7,249 nt of DNA from Methylococcaceae bacterium NSP1-1 (GTDB taxonomy: Bacteria > Pseudomonadota > Gammaproteobacteria > Methylococcales > Methylomonadaceae). Shown here one piece after another: positions 1-6,478 of the stretch. The notes beneath the pieces were generated by a model. That model was not told the origin of the DNA. It was given only the letters and a program-made list of their open reading frames with translations, and did no database searches. How positions within the stretch are numbered: the first letter of the stretch is position 1; the number at the start of each line of letters is the position of its first letter. The stretch is from positions 1 to 7,249 of the forward strand of contig NQJG01000035.1 of NCBI GenBank assembly GCA_002256465.1, in the 5' to 3' direction. The position numbers and the translations under genes are program-made.

Positions 1-1202
1 ATAGAGAGCGTTTTCAAAAATTGTTGGAAAGATTGGGCCTAAAACAGCCGCCCAACGCTACTGCTCGTTCCGTTGAGCAAGCTATTAATGCAGCTAAAGA
101 ACTGGGTTATCCGCTGGTAGTAAGGCCTTCTTATGTTTTAGGTGGGCGGGCAATGGAAATCGTTTTCAATGAAGAAGGCTTGCAGCGCTATATGAAAGAG
201 GCTGTCAGTGTTTCTAACGATTCTCCCGTTTTGCTGGATCGCTTCCTTGATGATGCTGTGGAAATGGATGTTGACGCGATTTATGACGGTGAGCGGGTGC
301 TAATTGGCGGTTTGATGGAGCACATCGAACAAGCGGGCGTCCATTCGGGCGATTCTGCGTGTTCATTGCCGCCTTATGAATTGGCGCCGGTTATCCAGGA
401 TAAATTGCGTGAACAAGTGGCCAAAATGGCCGAAGCTCTTGGCGTAAGAGGGTTGATGAATACCCAGTTTGCGATCCAGGGTGAAGATATTTATGTGCTT
501 GAGGTCAATCCAAGAGCCTCGCGTACAGCGCCATTTGTTTCTAAAGCCACGGGTTATCCGCTAGCTAAAATTGCTGCTCGGGTTATGGTAGGGCAAACCT
601 TGACTCAACAAAGTGTTACCGAAGAACGTATTCCTGGCTACTATTCAGTCAAGGAAGCGGTGTTTCCGTTTGTTAAGTTTCCAGGTGTTGATCCTTTATT
701 AGGCCCTGAAATGAAATCAACAGGTGAAGTGATGGGTGTAGGAAAAACCTTTGGTGAAGCCTTCGCTAAATCGCAACGAGCGGCGGGCGTTAATTTGAAT
801 GATAGTGGTAAGGTGTTAATTAGTATTCGCGATGCAGATAAAGCCAAGGCACCCGATATTGCAAGAATGCTGGTAGCCAAAAAATATGAAATTGTCGCAA
901 CGGGCGGCACGGCAAGGTTTCTTAAGGAGGCGGGCATTCCTTGTGAAGTAGTTTATAAGGTCAACGAAGGGCGTCCCAATACCGTTGATATGATAAAAAA
1001 TGACCAGATTCAGCTGATTATTAATACCACAGAAGGCAAAAAAGCAATTTCAGATTCCTTCACAATGCGTAGAGAAGCTCTGCAACACAGAGTAACTTAT
1101 TACACAACGATGGCAGGCGCCAGGGCAGCGTGTTACGCACTGGGTGAACTGGATGCAGGTGATGTGAACTGTCTGCAAGATTTGCATAAAAGTTTGATTT
1201 AG
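1..1202 (+). CDS. carB: Carbamoyl-phosphate synthase large chain, C-terminal part (5' end outside window)
   Basis: Large subunit of the cytoplasmic glutamine-dependent carbamoyl-phosphate synthase (CarAB), which makes carbamoyl phosphate for arginine and pyrimidine synthesis. The open frame runs in from the window edge: codons from position 3 read RERFQK, matching the family just before its second ATP-grasp unit, so about 675 N-terminal residues are missing (E. coli CarB is about 1073 aa). Seen here are the C-terminal ATP-grasp domain, with [11 protein letters not shown] at nt 123-155 and the metal/ATP-binding EVNPRAS at nt 501-521, and then the MGS-like allosteric domain from about nt 800 to the end. 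That domain keeps the TGGT loop (nt 900-911), KVNEGRPN and [10 protein letters not shown], which correspond to the UMP/IMP-binding elements of the E. coli enzyme, so nucleotide control is probably retained. Stop is TAG. The TTG at 21 is internal, not a start. greA follows 83 bp downstream in the same direction. Confidence 0.97.
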   Translation, partial: RERFQKLLERLGLKQPPNATARSVEQAINAAKELGYPLVVRPSYVLGGRAMEIVFNEEGLQRYMKEAVSVSNDSPVLLDRFLDDAVEMDVDAIYDGERVLIGGLMEHIEQAGVHSGDSACSLPPYELAPVIQDKLREQVAKMAEALGVRGLMNTQFAIQGEDIYVLEVNPRASRTAPFVSKATGYPLAKIAARVMVGQTLTQQSVTEERIPGYYSVKEAVFPFVKFPGVDPLLGPEMKSTGEVMGVGKTFGEAFAKSQRAAGVNLNDSGKVLISIRDADKAKAPDIARMLVAKKYEIVATGGTARFLKEAGIPCEVVYKVNEGRPNTVDMIKNDQIQLIINTTEGKKAISDSFTMRREALQHRVTYYTTMAGARAACYALGELDAGDVNCLQDLHKSLI

Positions 1203-1204
1203 AG

Positions 1205-1250
1205 GTTAAAGGTGCAAAGTTAAAGGCATTACTTTTTGTTGTGTACCTTT
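1205..1250 (+). repeat. Short direct repeats and a possible stem-loop between carB and greA
   Basis: GTTAAAGG occurs at 1205-1212 and again at 1219-1226, a 14-bp period. The segment 1208-1216 (AAAGGTGCA) can pair with 1242-1250 (TGTACCTTT) as nine base pairs including one G-U, leaving a 25-nt loop that contains a five-T run. No T tract follows the stem, so it is a poor intrinsic terminator. It may be an mRNA processing or attenuation element, or chance. I see no convincing separate promoter for greA in this gap, so read-through from carB is possible. Confidence 0.3.
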
Positions 1251-1285
1251 CGCCTAAATTAATATTTAATGGAGTTTTAAAATAA

Positions 1286-1762
1286 ATGAATAAAGTACCT
1301 CTCACCGTCAAAGGTGCAGAAAAATTACGTGCAGAATTGGAAGAATTAAAAACAGTAGTTCGTCCGCGTATTATCGCATCCATTGCCACTGCGCGTGCGC
1401 ATGGTGACTTAAAAGAAAATGCTGAATATCATGCTGCCAAGGAGCAACAAAGTTTTGCAGAAGGGCGTATTGCTGAAATCGAAGGCAAGCTCTCTAATGC
1501 GCAAATTATTGACATTACCAAGGTGGATGCAAATGGCAAAGTGGTGTTTGGGGCAACGGTAGAAATAGAGGACATCGAATCCGAGAAAAGAGTGACGTAC
1601 CAGATTGTCGGTGAAGATGAAGCCAGCATCAAGGAAGGCCGCATTTCGATTGGTTCACCTATTGCTCGAGCGTTAATCGGCAAAGAGGTAGAAGATGTCG
1701 TTACGGTTAAAGCGCCTGGCGGTAATGTTGATTATGAAATTATTTCGATTAAATATATTTAA
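1286..1762 (+). CDS. greA: Transcription elongation factor GreA
   Basis: Cytoplasmic transcript-cleavage factor. It enters the RNA polymerase secondary channel and stimulates cleavage of the backtracked RNA 3' end, restarting arrested complexes. The 158-residue product has the normal family length. Residues 1 to about 75 form the N-terminal coiled coil, whose tip carries [13 protein letters not shown]41 and E44 match the acidic tip residues that coordinate the catalytic metal in E. coli GreA. Residues from about 80 to the end form the FKBP-like RNA polymerase-binding domain ([10 protein letters not shown] through [18 protein letters not shown]). The ATG is preceded by GGAG at 1271-1274, 11 nt away, a rather long spacing. 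It lies downstream of carB on the same strand and converges on yhbY. The acidic tip and overall match favour GreA over GreB or Gfh-type paralogs. Confidence 0.97.
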   Translation: MNKVPLTVKGAEKLRAELEELKTVVRPRIIASIATARAHGDLKENAEYHAAKEQQSFAEGRIAEIEGKLSNAQIIDITKVDANGKVVFGATVEIEDIESEKRVTYQIVGEDEASIKEGRISIGSPIARALIGKEVEDVVTVKAPGGNVDYEIISIKYI

Positions 1763-1771
1763 TTAAGGCAT

Positions 1772-1806
1772 AAGGCGAAAGAAATATTACGTTTTTCTTT
1801 CGCCTT
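1772..1806. terminator. Stem-loop between convergent greA and yhbY (probable bidirectional terminator)
   Basis: A perfect 13-bp inverted repeat pairs 1772-1784 (AAGGCGAAAGAAA) with 1794-1806 (TTTCTTTCGCCTT) around a 9-nt loop. It starts 10 nt after the greA stop and ends 9 nt before the yhbY stop, the expected site for a shared terminator of two convergent genes. Neither strand has a clean U tract after the stem, so efficiency is uncertain. Confidence 0.6.
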
Positions 1807-1815
1807 GCTTCTGGC

Positions 1816-2082
1816 CTATTTATCTGGATTCAATCGGTAAATAACTGCGATTTGACCAATGGCCTGAATTAGCTCTGCCCCGGTATCGGCGCAGATTTTT
1901 TCACTAATCAGCTTGCGTTCCTCGCGTTCTGCGCGTATTTTTACTTTAATTAATTCGTGGCTGTCTAGTGCCTGTTCAATCTCTGCCAGCACTGCGGCTG
2001 TAAGTCCTGATTGTCCAATCATAACCACGGGATTTAACGTATGAGCCTCAGCTCGAAGTTTTTTCTTATCTGCAGAGTTCAC
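1816..2082 (-). CDS. yhbY: YhbY-family CRM-domain RNA-binding protein
   Basis: Small (88 aa) protein consisting of one CRM domain, the fold related to the IF3 C-terminal domain. In E. coli YhbY associates with pre-50S ribosomal particles, so a role in large-subunit assembly is likely. The GxxG loop of the family is visible as GQSG at residues 23-26, within NPVVMIGQSGLT, followed by the helix LAEIEQALDSHELIKVKI and the strand end GQIAVIYRLNPDK. The start is GTG at 2082: a TGA stop lies directly upstream in frame, and AGGA (- strand, 2093-2090) is spaced 7 nt from it. The nearby ATG (- strand, 2086-2084) is in another frame and stops after six codons. The gene is inverted relative to its neighbours, divergent from rlmE and convergent with greA, as in E. 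coli. Confidence 0.95.
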   Translation of the reverse strand: MNSADKKKLRAEAHTLNPVVMIGQSGLTAAVLAEIEQALDSHELIKVKIRAEREERKLISEKICADTGAELIQAIGQIAVIYRLNPDK

Positions 2083-2089
2083 TCATTTT

Positions 2090-2093
2090 TCCT
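2090..2093 (-). promoter_or_regulatory. Shine-Dalgarno that fixes the GTG start of yhbY
   Basis: On the - strand AGGA lies 7 nt before the GTG at 2082 but only 3 nt before the out-of-frame ATG at 2086. The spacing therefore favours GTG, in agreement with the protein family match. Confidence 0.6.
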
Positions 2094-2120
2094 AAATCAA
2101 AAAACTTAATTTTACACTAA

Positions 2121-2126
2121 TATAGA
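2121..2126 (+). promoter_or_regulatory. Possible -10 box for rlmE (very short or absent leader)
   Basis: TATAGA at 2121-2126 resembles a sigma70 -10 element and lies 5 nt before the rlmE ATG. Initiation 6-7 nt downstream of it would give a nearly leaderless mRNA. No good -35 sits at the right distance. The 49-bp yhbY/rlmE gap must hold both divergent promoters unless one lies inside a gene. Confidence 0.25.
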
Positions 2127-2131
2127 ATTTT

Positions 2132-2749
2132 ATGGGTCGAAGTAAAAGTAGTAGCCGATGGATGCAGGAACATTTTGAGGATGAATATGTCAAATTGGCT
2201 CAAGCGCAGGGCTATCGCTCCAGAGCAGTTTTTAAGTTGAAGGAAATTCAAGAAAAAGATCAACTTATTAAGCCGGGGATGAATATTATTGACTTGGGTG
2301 CCGCTCCTGGCGGATGGACGCAGCTTGCCCGGCAACTGATGGGAAAAAAAAATAAACTTATCGCGTTAGATATTTTGCCTATGGATGCGCTGGATGGCGT
2401 TGATTTTATACAGGGTGATTTTCGCGAAGAAGCTGTATTGGGTCAACTTCATGCTGTGCTGGAGGGTGCGCCCGTTAATCTGGTGATGTCCGATATGGCG
2501 CCGAACATGAGTGGTAATAGAGGTGTAGATCAACCGCGTGCCATTTATTTGGGTGAACTGGCTTTAGATACAGCAAAAACTGTACTAACAAAAGATGGAA
2601 GCTTTTTGGTTAAATTATTTCACGGAGAAGGATTTGAGGCGTTTCATGATGAAGTGCGGCAGTATTTTGCAAAAGTAGCCATTAGAAAGCCAAAAGCTTC
2701 AAGACCCCGAAGTAATGAGGTTTATATTTTGGCCAAAGGGTTTAAATAG
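2132..2749 (+). CDS. rlmE: 23S rRNA (uridine-2552 2'-O) methyltransferase RlmE (FtsJ/RrmJ)
   Basis: SAM-dependent methyltransferase that 2'-O-methylates U2552 in the A-loop of 23S rRNA, a late step in 50S maturation. The 205-residue protein is a single Rossmann-fold domain of normal length (E. coli 209). Visible are the N-terminal [10 protein letters not shown], the SAM-binding [11 protein letters not shown] at residues 54-64, and [11 protein letters not shown] from 119. The catalytic tetrad K35, D121, K161 and E196 corresponds to E. coli K38, D124, K164 and E199, with a uniform shift of three. The ATG at 2132 is the only sensible start: TAG lies in frame at 2123, and the N-terminus aligns with the family. 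No Shine-Dalgarno is evident upstream, which is unusual beside its neighbours. It is divergent from yhbY and followed by ftsH after 147 bp; in E. coli rlmE and ftsH are co-transcribed. Confidence 0.97.
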   Translation: MGRSKSSSRWMQEHFEDEYVKLAQAQGYRSRAVFKLKEIQEKDQLIKPGMNIIDLGAAPGGWTQLARQLMGKKNKLIALDILPMDALDGVDFIQGDFREEAVLGQLHAVLEGAPVNLVMSDMAPNMSGNRGVDQPRAIYLGELALDTAKTVLTKDGSFLVKLFHGEGFEAFHDEVRQYFAKVAIRKPKASRPRSNEVYILAKGFK

Positions 2750-2750
2750 T

Positions 2751-2793
2751 CTTTAGTAGTCCTTATATCTACAATATGAGGAGATTACTAAGG
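2751..2793 (+). other. Long imperfect stem-loop directly after the rlmE stop
   Basis: The outer stem pairs 2751-2758 with 2786-2793 (eight pairs, one G-U). The inner stem pairs 2760-2767 with 2775-2782 (eight pairs, one G-U) around a 7-nt loop, 2768-2774. A 1x3 internal loop separates the stems. It begins 2 nt after the rlmE stop codon. No T tract follows, so it is not a canonical intrinsic terminator. It could protect the rlmE 3' end, act as a processing site, or be a weak attenuator ahead of ftsH. Confidence 0.55.
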
Positions 2794-2840
2794 ATTTGGT
2801 GAGTTCCAGATAAATAACGACAGTCGGGAAAGTTAACTCC

Positions 2841-2849
2841 TGATATAAT
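2841..2849 (+). promoter_or_regulatory. Extended -10 promoter upstream of ftsH
   Basis: TGATATAAT is a perfect extended -10 element (TG at 2841-2842, one base, then consensus TATAAT at 2844-2849). No strong -35 is present at 16-18 bp upstream, which is typical of extended -10 promoters. Initiation would fall near 2856-2858, giving a leader of about 40 nt before the TTG at 2897. I see no sigma32-type CTTGAA/CCCCAT pair, although E. coli ftsH is heat-shock controlled. Confidence 0.6.
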
Positions 2850-2884
2850 TACCCCTGTTTTTAAACCGAGAGCCTTTGGGGCCT

Positions 2885-2888
2885 AGGG
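2885..2888 (+). promoter_or_regulatory. Shine-Dalgarno supporting the TTG start of ftsH
   Basis: AGGG lies 8 nt before the TTG at 2897 and 17 nt before the ATG at 2906. Only the TTG has normal spacing. Confidence 0.5.
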
Positions 2889-2896
2889 CGTGTAAA

Positions 2897-4825
2897 TTGA
2901 ACGATATGATAAAAAATATAATCTTGTGGGTCGTCATTGCTGTTGTATTGATGTCCCTCTTTAATAATTTTGGCTCACAAGGAGAGCGGGCTGATTCATC
3001 ATTATCATATTCGCAATTCATCGATTCGGTGAAGGCGGGTCAGGTACAACAGGTGATAATCGATGAGCATGTTATTAAAGGCAAGATGCAAGGTGGTCAG
3101 CTCTTTAGAGTTTACGCACCGACTGATCCCCATTTAGTCGATGACTTATTGGCAAATGGCGTTGACATTAAAGCGGTTCCGCCTGAGCAGCCTTCGATGC
3201 TCATGCAGTTATTGGTTTCTTTTGGGCCTATGTTATTACTAATTGCTGTCTGGGTTTTCTTTATGCGGCAAATGCAGGGCGGTGGAGCGGGCGGTCGAGG
3301 CGCAATGAGCTTTGGAAAAAGCAAAGCTCGGATGCTGGAAGAAGATCAGATTAAAGTAACTTTTGCCGATGTTGCTGGTTGCGATGAGGCAAAAGAGGAA
3401 GTTGTGGAGATGGTCGATTTTCTTAAAGATCCGGCGAAATATCAAAAATTAGGTGGCAAAATTCCGAGAGGAGCCTTGATGATTGGCCCGCCGGGAACAG
3501 GTAAGACTTTATTGGCGAGAGCAATTGCCGGTGAAGCCAGAGTGCCGTTTTTCACTATTTCCGGCTCTGATTTCGTGGAAATGTTCGTGGGTGTTGGAGC
3601 TTCTCGCGTAAGAGATATGTTTGAACAAGCGAAAAAACATGCGCCTTGTATCATCTTTATAGATGAGATTGATGCTGTTGGTCGTCAGCGCGGTGCGGGC
3701 TTAGGCGGCGGCAATGACGAACGTGAACAGACTTTAAATCAGTTATTAGTTGAAATGGACGGTTTTGAAGGTAATGAAGGGATTATTGTTATAGCTGCAA
3801 CAAATCGTCCGGATGTATTGGATAAGGCTTTGTTGCGCCCTGGACGATTTGATCGTCAAGTCACGGTAGGTCTGCCTGATGTAAGGGGTCGTGAGCAGAT
3901 TCTTAATGTTCACATGAAAAAAGTGCCAGTTGCTGATGATGTGGAAGTTAAATATATAGCTCAAGGAACACCGGGGTTTTCCGGGGCTGATTTGGCTAAT
4001 TTGATCAATGAAGCCGCTTTATTTGCCGCTAGAATGAATAAACGCGTAGTCAATATGGTGGACTTGGAAAAAGCCAAAGACAAATTGATCATGGGGGCTG
4101 AAAGGCACACCATGGTGATGGATGAGAAAGAAAAGAAAATGACAGCTTATCACGAAGCCGGTCATGCCATTGTCGGCAAGTTAGTGCCTGAGCATGACCC
4201 GGTTTATAAAGTCAGCATTATGCCTAGAGGTCGTGCATTGGGTGTTACTATGTTTTTACCTGAAAGAGACCAGTATAGCGCCAGTAAACAAAAGCTGGAC
4301 AGTATGATTTCCAGTTTATATGGTGGGCGTATCGCAGAGGAAGTGGTTTTTGGCTGGGAGCACGTTAGCACGGGAGCTTCCAATGATATTGAGCGTGCCA
4401 CGGAGTTGGCAAGAAATATGGTGACTAAATGGGGGTTATCTCAACGTTTAGGTCCATTGTCATACAGTGAAGAGGAAGGTGAAGTGTTTCTGGGGCGTTC
4501 GGTAACGCAGCATAAAACGGTAGCTGAGGAAACTTCTCATACTATCGATGAAGAGATTCGTTCGTTTATTGACCGGAACTACGAACGAGCAGAACGGATC
4601 CTAAAAGAAAATATTGATATACTGCATGCCATGGCAGCAGCGTTAATGAAGTATGAGACTATTGACAAGTATCAAATTGACGATTTGATGGCCCGTAAAC
4701 CAGTAAGAGACCCTCAAGGCTGGGATGATAGGCCGCCACGCGGTGATGTTAAAGCTGATGAAGTTAAGGGCAAGGATGATAAAAAAACTGAAAAGTCAAT
4801 GGGCCAGGCCGCCGAGCAAAGCTAA
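2897..4825 (+). CDS. ftsH: ATP-dependent zinc metalloprotease FtsH
   Basis: Inner-membrane AAA+ protease that forms hexamers, extracts and degrades misassembled membrane proteins and, in E. coli, short-lived regulators such as sigma32 and LpxC. Numbering from TTG 2897 (642 aa): TM1 about 5-25, periplasmic domain about 26-104, TM2 about 105-124, then RQMQGG. Next come Walker A GPPGTGKT 197-204, pore loop F230 in MFVGVGA, Walker B IIFIDEID 252-259, SRH ATNRP from 301 with arginine fingers R317 and R320, zinc site HEAGH 419-423 with third ligand D497, and a polar low-complexity tail. All match E. coli positions with a steady offset. I chose TTG because it yields [11 protein letters not shown], the same N-terminus as Pseudomonas FtsH (MNDMAKN), and has an SD at proper spacing. 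The ATG at 2906 is the alternative. Its promoter and terminator suggest it can be transcribed on its own. Confidence 0.97.
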   Translation: MNDMIKNIILWVVIAVVLMSLFNNFGSQGERADSSLSYSQFIDSVKAGQVQQVIIDEHVIKGKMQGGQLFRVYAPTDPHLVDDLLANGVDIKAVPPEQPSMLMQLLVSFGPMLLLIAVWVFFMRQMQGGGAGGRGAMSFGKSKARMLEEDQIKVTFADVAGCDEAKEEVVEMVDFLKDPAKYQKLGGKIPRGALMIGPPGTGKTLLARAIAGEARVPFFTISGSDFVEMFVGVGASRVRDMFEQAKKHAPCIIFIDEIDAVGRQRGAGLGGGNDEREQTLNQLLVEMDGFEGNEGIIVIAATNRPDVLDKALLRPGRFDRQVTVGLPDVRGREQILNVHMKKVPVADDVEVKYIAQGTPGFSGADLANLINEAALFAARMNKRVVNMVDLEKAKDKLIMGAERHTMVMDEKEKKMTAYHEAGHAIVGKLVPEHDPVYKVSIMPRGRALGVTMFLPERDQYSASKQKLDSMISSLYGGRIAEEVVFGWEHVSTGASNDIERATELARNMVTKWGLSQRLGPLSYSEEEGEVFLGRSVTQHKTVAEETSHTIDEEIRSFIDRNYERAERILKENIDILHAMAAALMKYETIDKYQIDDLMARKPVRDPQGWDDRPPRGDVKADEVKGKDDKKTEKSMGQAAEQS

Positions 4826-4851
4826 AAAATCTTCTAGATCAACTATAATAT

Positions 4852-4881
4852 AAGGAGAGGCGAAATGCCTCTCCTTTTTTT
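4852..4881 (+). terminator. Strong intrinsic terminator after ftsH
   Basis: A perfect 10-bp GC-rich stem pairs 4852-4861 (AAGGAGAGGC) with 4867-4876 (GCCTCTCCTT) around the loop GAAAT, ending in a run of seven Ts at 4875-4881. It begins 26 nt after the ftsH stop and should separate ftsH from glmM. Confidence 0.9.
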
Positions 4882-4888
4882 ATATACC

Positions 4889-4896
4889 TGTATAAA
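4889..4896 (+). promoter_or_regulatory. Candidate -10 region for the glmM-tpiA unit
   Basis: TGTATAAA at 4889-4896 follows the ftsH terminator and contains TATAAA, five of six -10 consensus bases. No -35 is recognisable in the upstream stretch, which is the terminator stem. A second candidate is TTGCCT (4928-4933), 18 bp, TGTAAA (4952-4957). A promoter is expected between 4882 and 5020 because of the terminator, but I cannot decide which it is. Confidence 0.3.
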
Positions 4897-4945
4897 ATAT
4901 AGGTGTATAGGTGCAAGAAGAAAGTTTTTGCCTTCAGTCTGCTTA

Positions 4946-4962
4946 CATGCTTGTAAAGCATG
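4946..4962. repeat. Perfect 7-bp inverted repeat upstream of glmM
   Basis: CATGCTT (4946-4952), spacer GTA, AAGCATG (4956-4962). It could be an operator-like dyad, since it overlaps one candidate glmM -10 (4952-4957), or a small RNA hairpin in the leader if transcription starts upstream. No T tract follows, so it is not a terminator. Confidence 0.4.
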
Positions 4963-5020
4963 ACAGTAATCTTTGCGGGCAGAAGTTTCCAGATTATCCA
5001 GGTAGTGAACTTTAAGAATT

Positions 5021-6421
5021 ATGACAAGAAAATATTTTGGAACGGATGGCATTAGAGGGAAAGTAGGTGAGCCGCCTATAACTGCAGATTTTTTATTAAA
5101 ACTGGGCTGGGCGGCTGGCCAGGTGTTTGCAAATGAAGGGCATGATCTTGTTCTTGTAGGCAAGGACACACGTATTTCGGGATACATGTTTGAATCTGCC
5201 CTGGAGGCAGGTTTGACCGCCGCAGGCGTAGATACCCGTTTGTTAGGGCCTATGCCGACGCCCGGCTTAGCATATTTAACCCGTACGCTTAGAGCTCAGG
5301 CAGGCATTGTCATCAGTGCCTCGCATAACCCTTATTATGACAATGGCGTTAAGTTTTTTTCAGTGCAGGGTACTAAGCTGCCTGATGATGTAGAACAAAA
5401 AATTGAATACTATATTGATTCGCCAATGACGACGGTTGAATCCTCAAAATTGGGTAAAGCAAAACGATTAGAGGATGCTGCGGGTCGCTATATCGAATTT
5501 TGTAAGGCTAGTATTCCGACAAGGTTTGATTTTAGCGGTATGAAAATTGTCGTCGATTGCGCTCATGGAGCCACATATCATATTGCGCCTCATGTGTTTA
5601 GCGAGGTAGGTGCGGAAGTCATTGTAATAGGTGCTGAACCGAATGGTCTTAATATCAATGATGAGTGTGGCGCAACTAAACCGGATAAGCTGGTTGCAAC
5701 GGTATTGGCTCATCAGGCGGATATTGGCATTGCCTTGGATGGCGATGGTGATCGCCTGATCATGGTTGATCATAAAGGTGATATCGTTGATGGTGATGAG
5801 CTCATCTATATCATTGCAAAATCCAGATTAGAAGCGGGACAGATGTCAGGGCTCGTTGTGGGTACTAATCGTGGCACTTTGAAGCGGCGCGCAGTTGATA
5901 GGATGCCAGGGCCGGTCATAGGTACGTTAATGACCAATCTGGGTATGGAGCACGGACTGAATCAATTGGGAATTGAGCTGCTAAGAGCGAATGTAGGTGA
6001 CCGCTATGTGCTGGAAATGATGACGGAACATAAAAGTCTTTTGGGGGGAGAAAATTCTGGCCATATTATTTGCCTGGATAAAACCACAACAGGTGATGGT
6101 ATTATTGCCGCCTTGCAGGTTATGGCTGAAATGCATGACAGTGGTAAGAATTTAAATGAATTAAAATCTGGAATGCAAAAGTACCCGCAAGTTCTGATTA
6201 ATATCAAAACAAATAAAAAAGTCAATCCTGATGGCGACGAAGCGATACAAAAAGCTGTGCGTGCTGTTGAAGAAAAGCTGGGAAAGAAAGGCAGGGTATT
6301 ACTAAGAGCTTCAGGAACAGAGCCATTAATTCGTGTTATGGTAGAAGGCGAGCAAGCAGATTTGGTCAATAATTACGCTCAGCAGTTGGCTGAAGATGTT
6401 AAGAAAGCAATAGGTGCTTGA
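5021..6421 (+). CDS. glmM: Phosphoglucosamine mutase GlmM, carrying a 20-residue insertion
   Basis: Cytoplasmic enzyme interconverting GlcN-6-P and GlcN-1-P, the step before GlmU on the route to UDP-GlcNAc for peptidoglycan and lipopolysaccharide. Domains are in the usual order: N-terminal [11 protein letters not shown]; catalytic phosphoserine loop SASHNP with S101 (E. coli S102); Mg-binding DGDGDR at 240-245; sugar-binding GGENSGH at 342-348; phosphate-binding [10 protein letters not shown] from R429. At 466 aa it is 21 longer than E. coli GlmM (445). The excess is almost all one block of 20 residues after VVGT, at about residues 282-301, which shifts the sugar motif by exactly 20. All motifs are intact, so activity is plausible. 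The ATG at 5021 is supported by the family and by an in-frame TGA at 5006; the SD is weak (AAGA at best). folP, the common upstream neighbour, is absent. tpiA follows 57 bp downstream. Confidence 0.96.
   Translation: MTRKYFGTDGIRGKVGEPPITADFLLKLGWAAGQVFANEGHDLVLVGKDTRISGYMFESALEAGLTAAGVDTRLLGPMPTPGLAYLTRTLRAQAGIVISASHNPYYDNGVKFFSVQGTKLPDDVEQKIEYYIDSPMTTVESSKLGKAKRLEDAAGRYIEFCKASIPTRFDFSGMKIVVDCAHGATYHIAPHVFSEVGAEVIVIGAEPNGLNINDECGATKPDKLVATVLAHQADIGIALDGDGDRLIMVDHKGDIVDGDELIYIIAKSRLEAGQMSGLVVGTNRGTLKRRAVDRMPGPVIGTLMTNLGMEHGLNQLGIELLRANVGDRYVLEMMTEHKSLLGGENSGHIICLDKTTTGDGIIAALQVMAEMHDSGKNLNELKSGMQKYPQVLINIKTNKKVNPDGDEAIQKAVRAVEEKLGKKGRVLLRASGTEPLIRVMVEGEQADLVNNYAQQLAEDVKKAIGA
5861..5925 (+). 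other. 60-bp in-frame insertion in glmM bounded by GGTAC direct repeats
   Basis: GGTAC at 5861-5865 recurs at 5921-5925, exactly 60 bp later. Removing one 60-bp unit restores the family sequence (VVGT then LMTNLGME, compare E. coli AVGTLMSNMGLE). The extra residues run from N-R-G-T to V-I-G-T, with five basic and one acidic residue. The extra 60 bases (5866-5925) are about 57% GC (34 of 60 by hand count), above the window's general level. A weak dyad TGGCA (5872-5876) / TGCCA (5904-5908) lies inside. The 5-bp repeats resemble a target-site duplication, but slippage or a lineage-specific loop is equally possible. Confidence 0.7.
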
Positions 6422-6435
6422 ATTGAAATCTATAA

Positions 6436-6450
6436 GCCTATATCATAGGC
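6436..6450 (+). other. Small hairpin between glmM and tpiA
   Basis: GCCTAT (6436-6441) pairs perfectly with ATAGGC (6445-6450) around a 3-nt loop, 14 nt after the glmM stop. Only a weak T-containing stretch follows (GGTTTGATTC). It is more likely an mRNA-stability or processing element inside a glmM-tpiA transcript than a full terminator. Confidence 0.4.
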
Positions 6451-6478
6451 GGTTTGATTCTATGTGGGAGTAATGTTG

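Noticed and set aside
641..937. 98-codon - strand frame inside carB
   Set aside because: Antisense shadow of the ATP-grasp/MGS coding sequence; no family resemblance.
2841..2896. Sigma32 heat-shock promoter for ftsH
   Set aside because: No CTTGAA/CCCCAT-like pair with correct spacing; the extended -10 sigma70-type element explains the region better.
4844..4849. Consensus TATAAT just after ftsH
   Set aside because: No -35 at suitable distance, and any transcript would run straight into the terminator 4852-4881, so it is unlikely to drive glmM.
4843..5187. Open frame of 114 codons on the - strand across the ftsH-glmM gap
   Set aside because: It runs antisense into the conserved 5' end of glmM, covers the ftsH terminator, and shows no recognisable family motif; it is not folP. 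Treated as a chance frame.
5861..5925. glmM segment as a translational bypass (hop) site with matched GGT codons
   Set aside because: Bypassing needs a reason to skip, such as a stop after the take-off codon. Here the segment is open and in frame, so plain translation is the simpler reading.
6004..6369. 121-codon - strand frame inside glmM
   Set aside because: Fully antisense to conserved glmM coding sequence; its composition mirrors the opposite-strand codons and it has no independent support.
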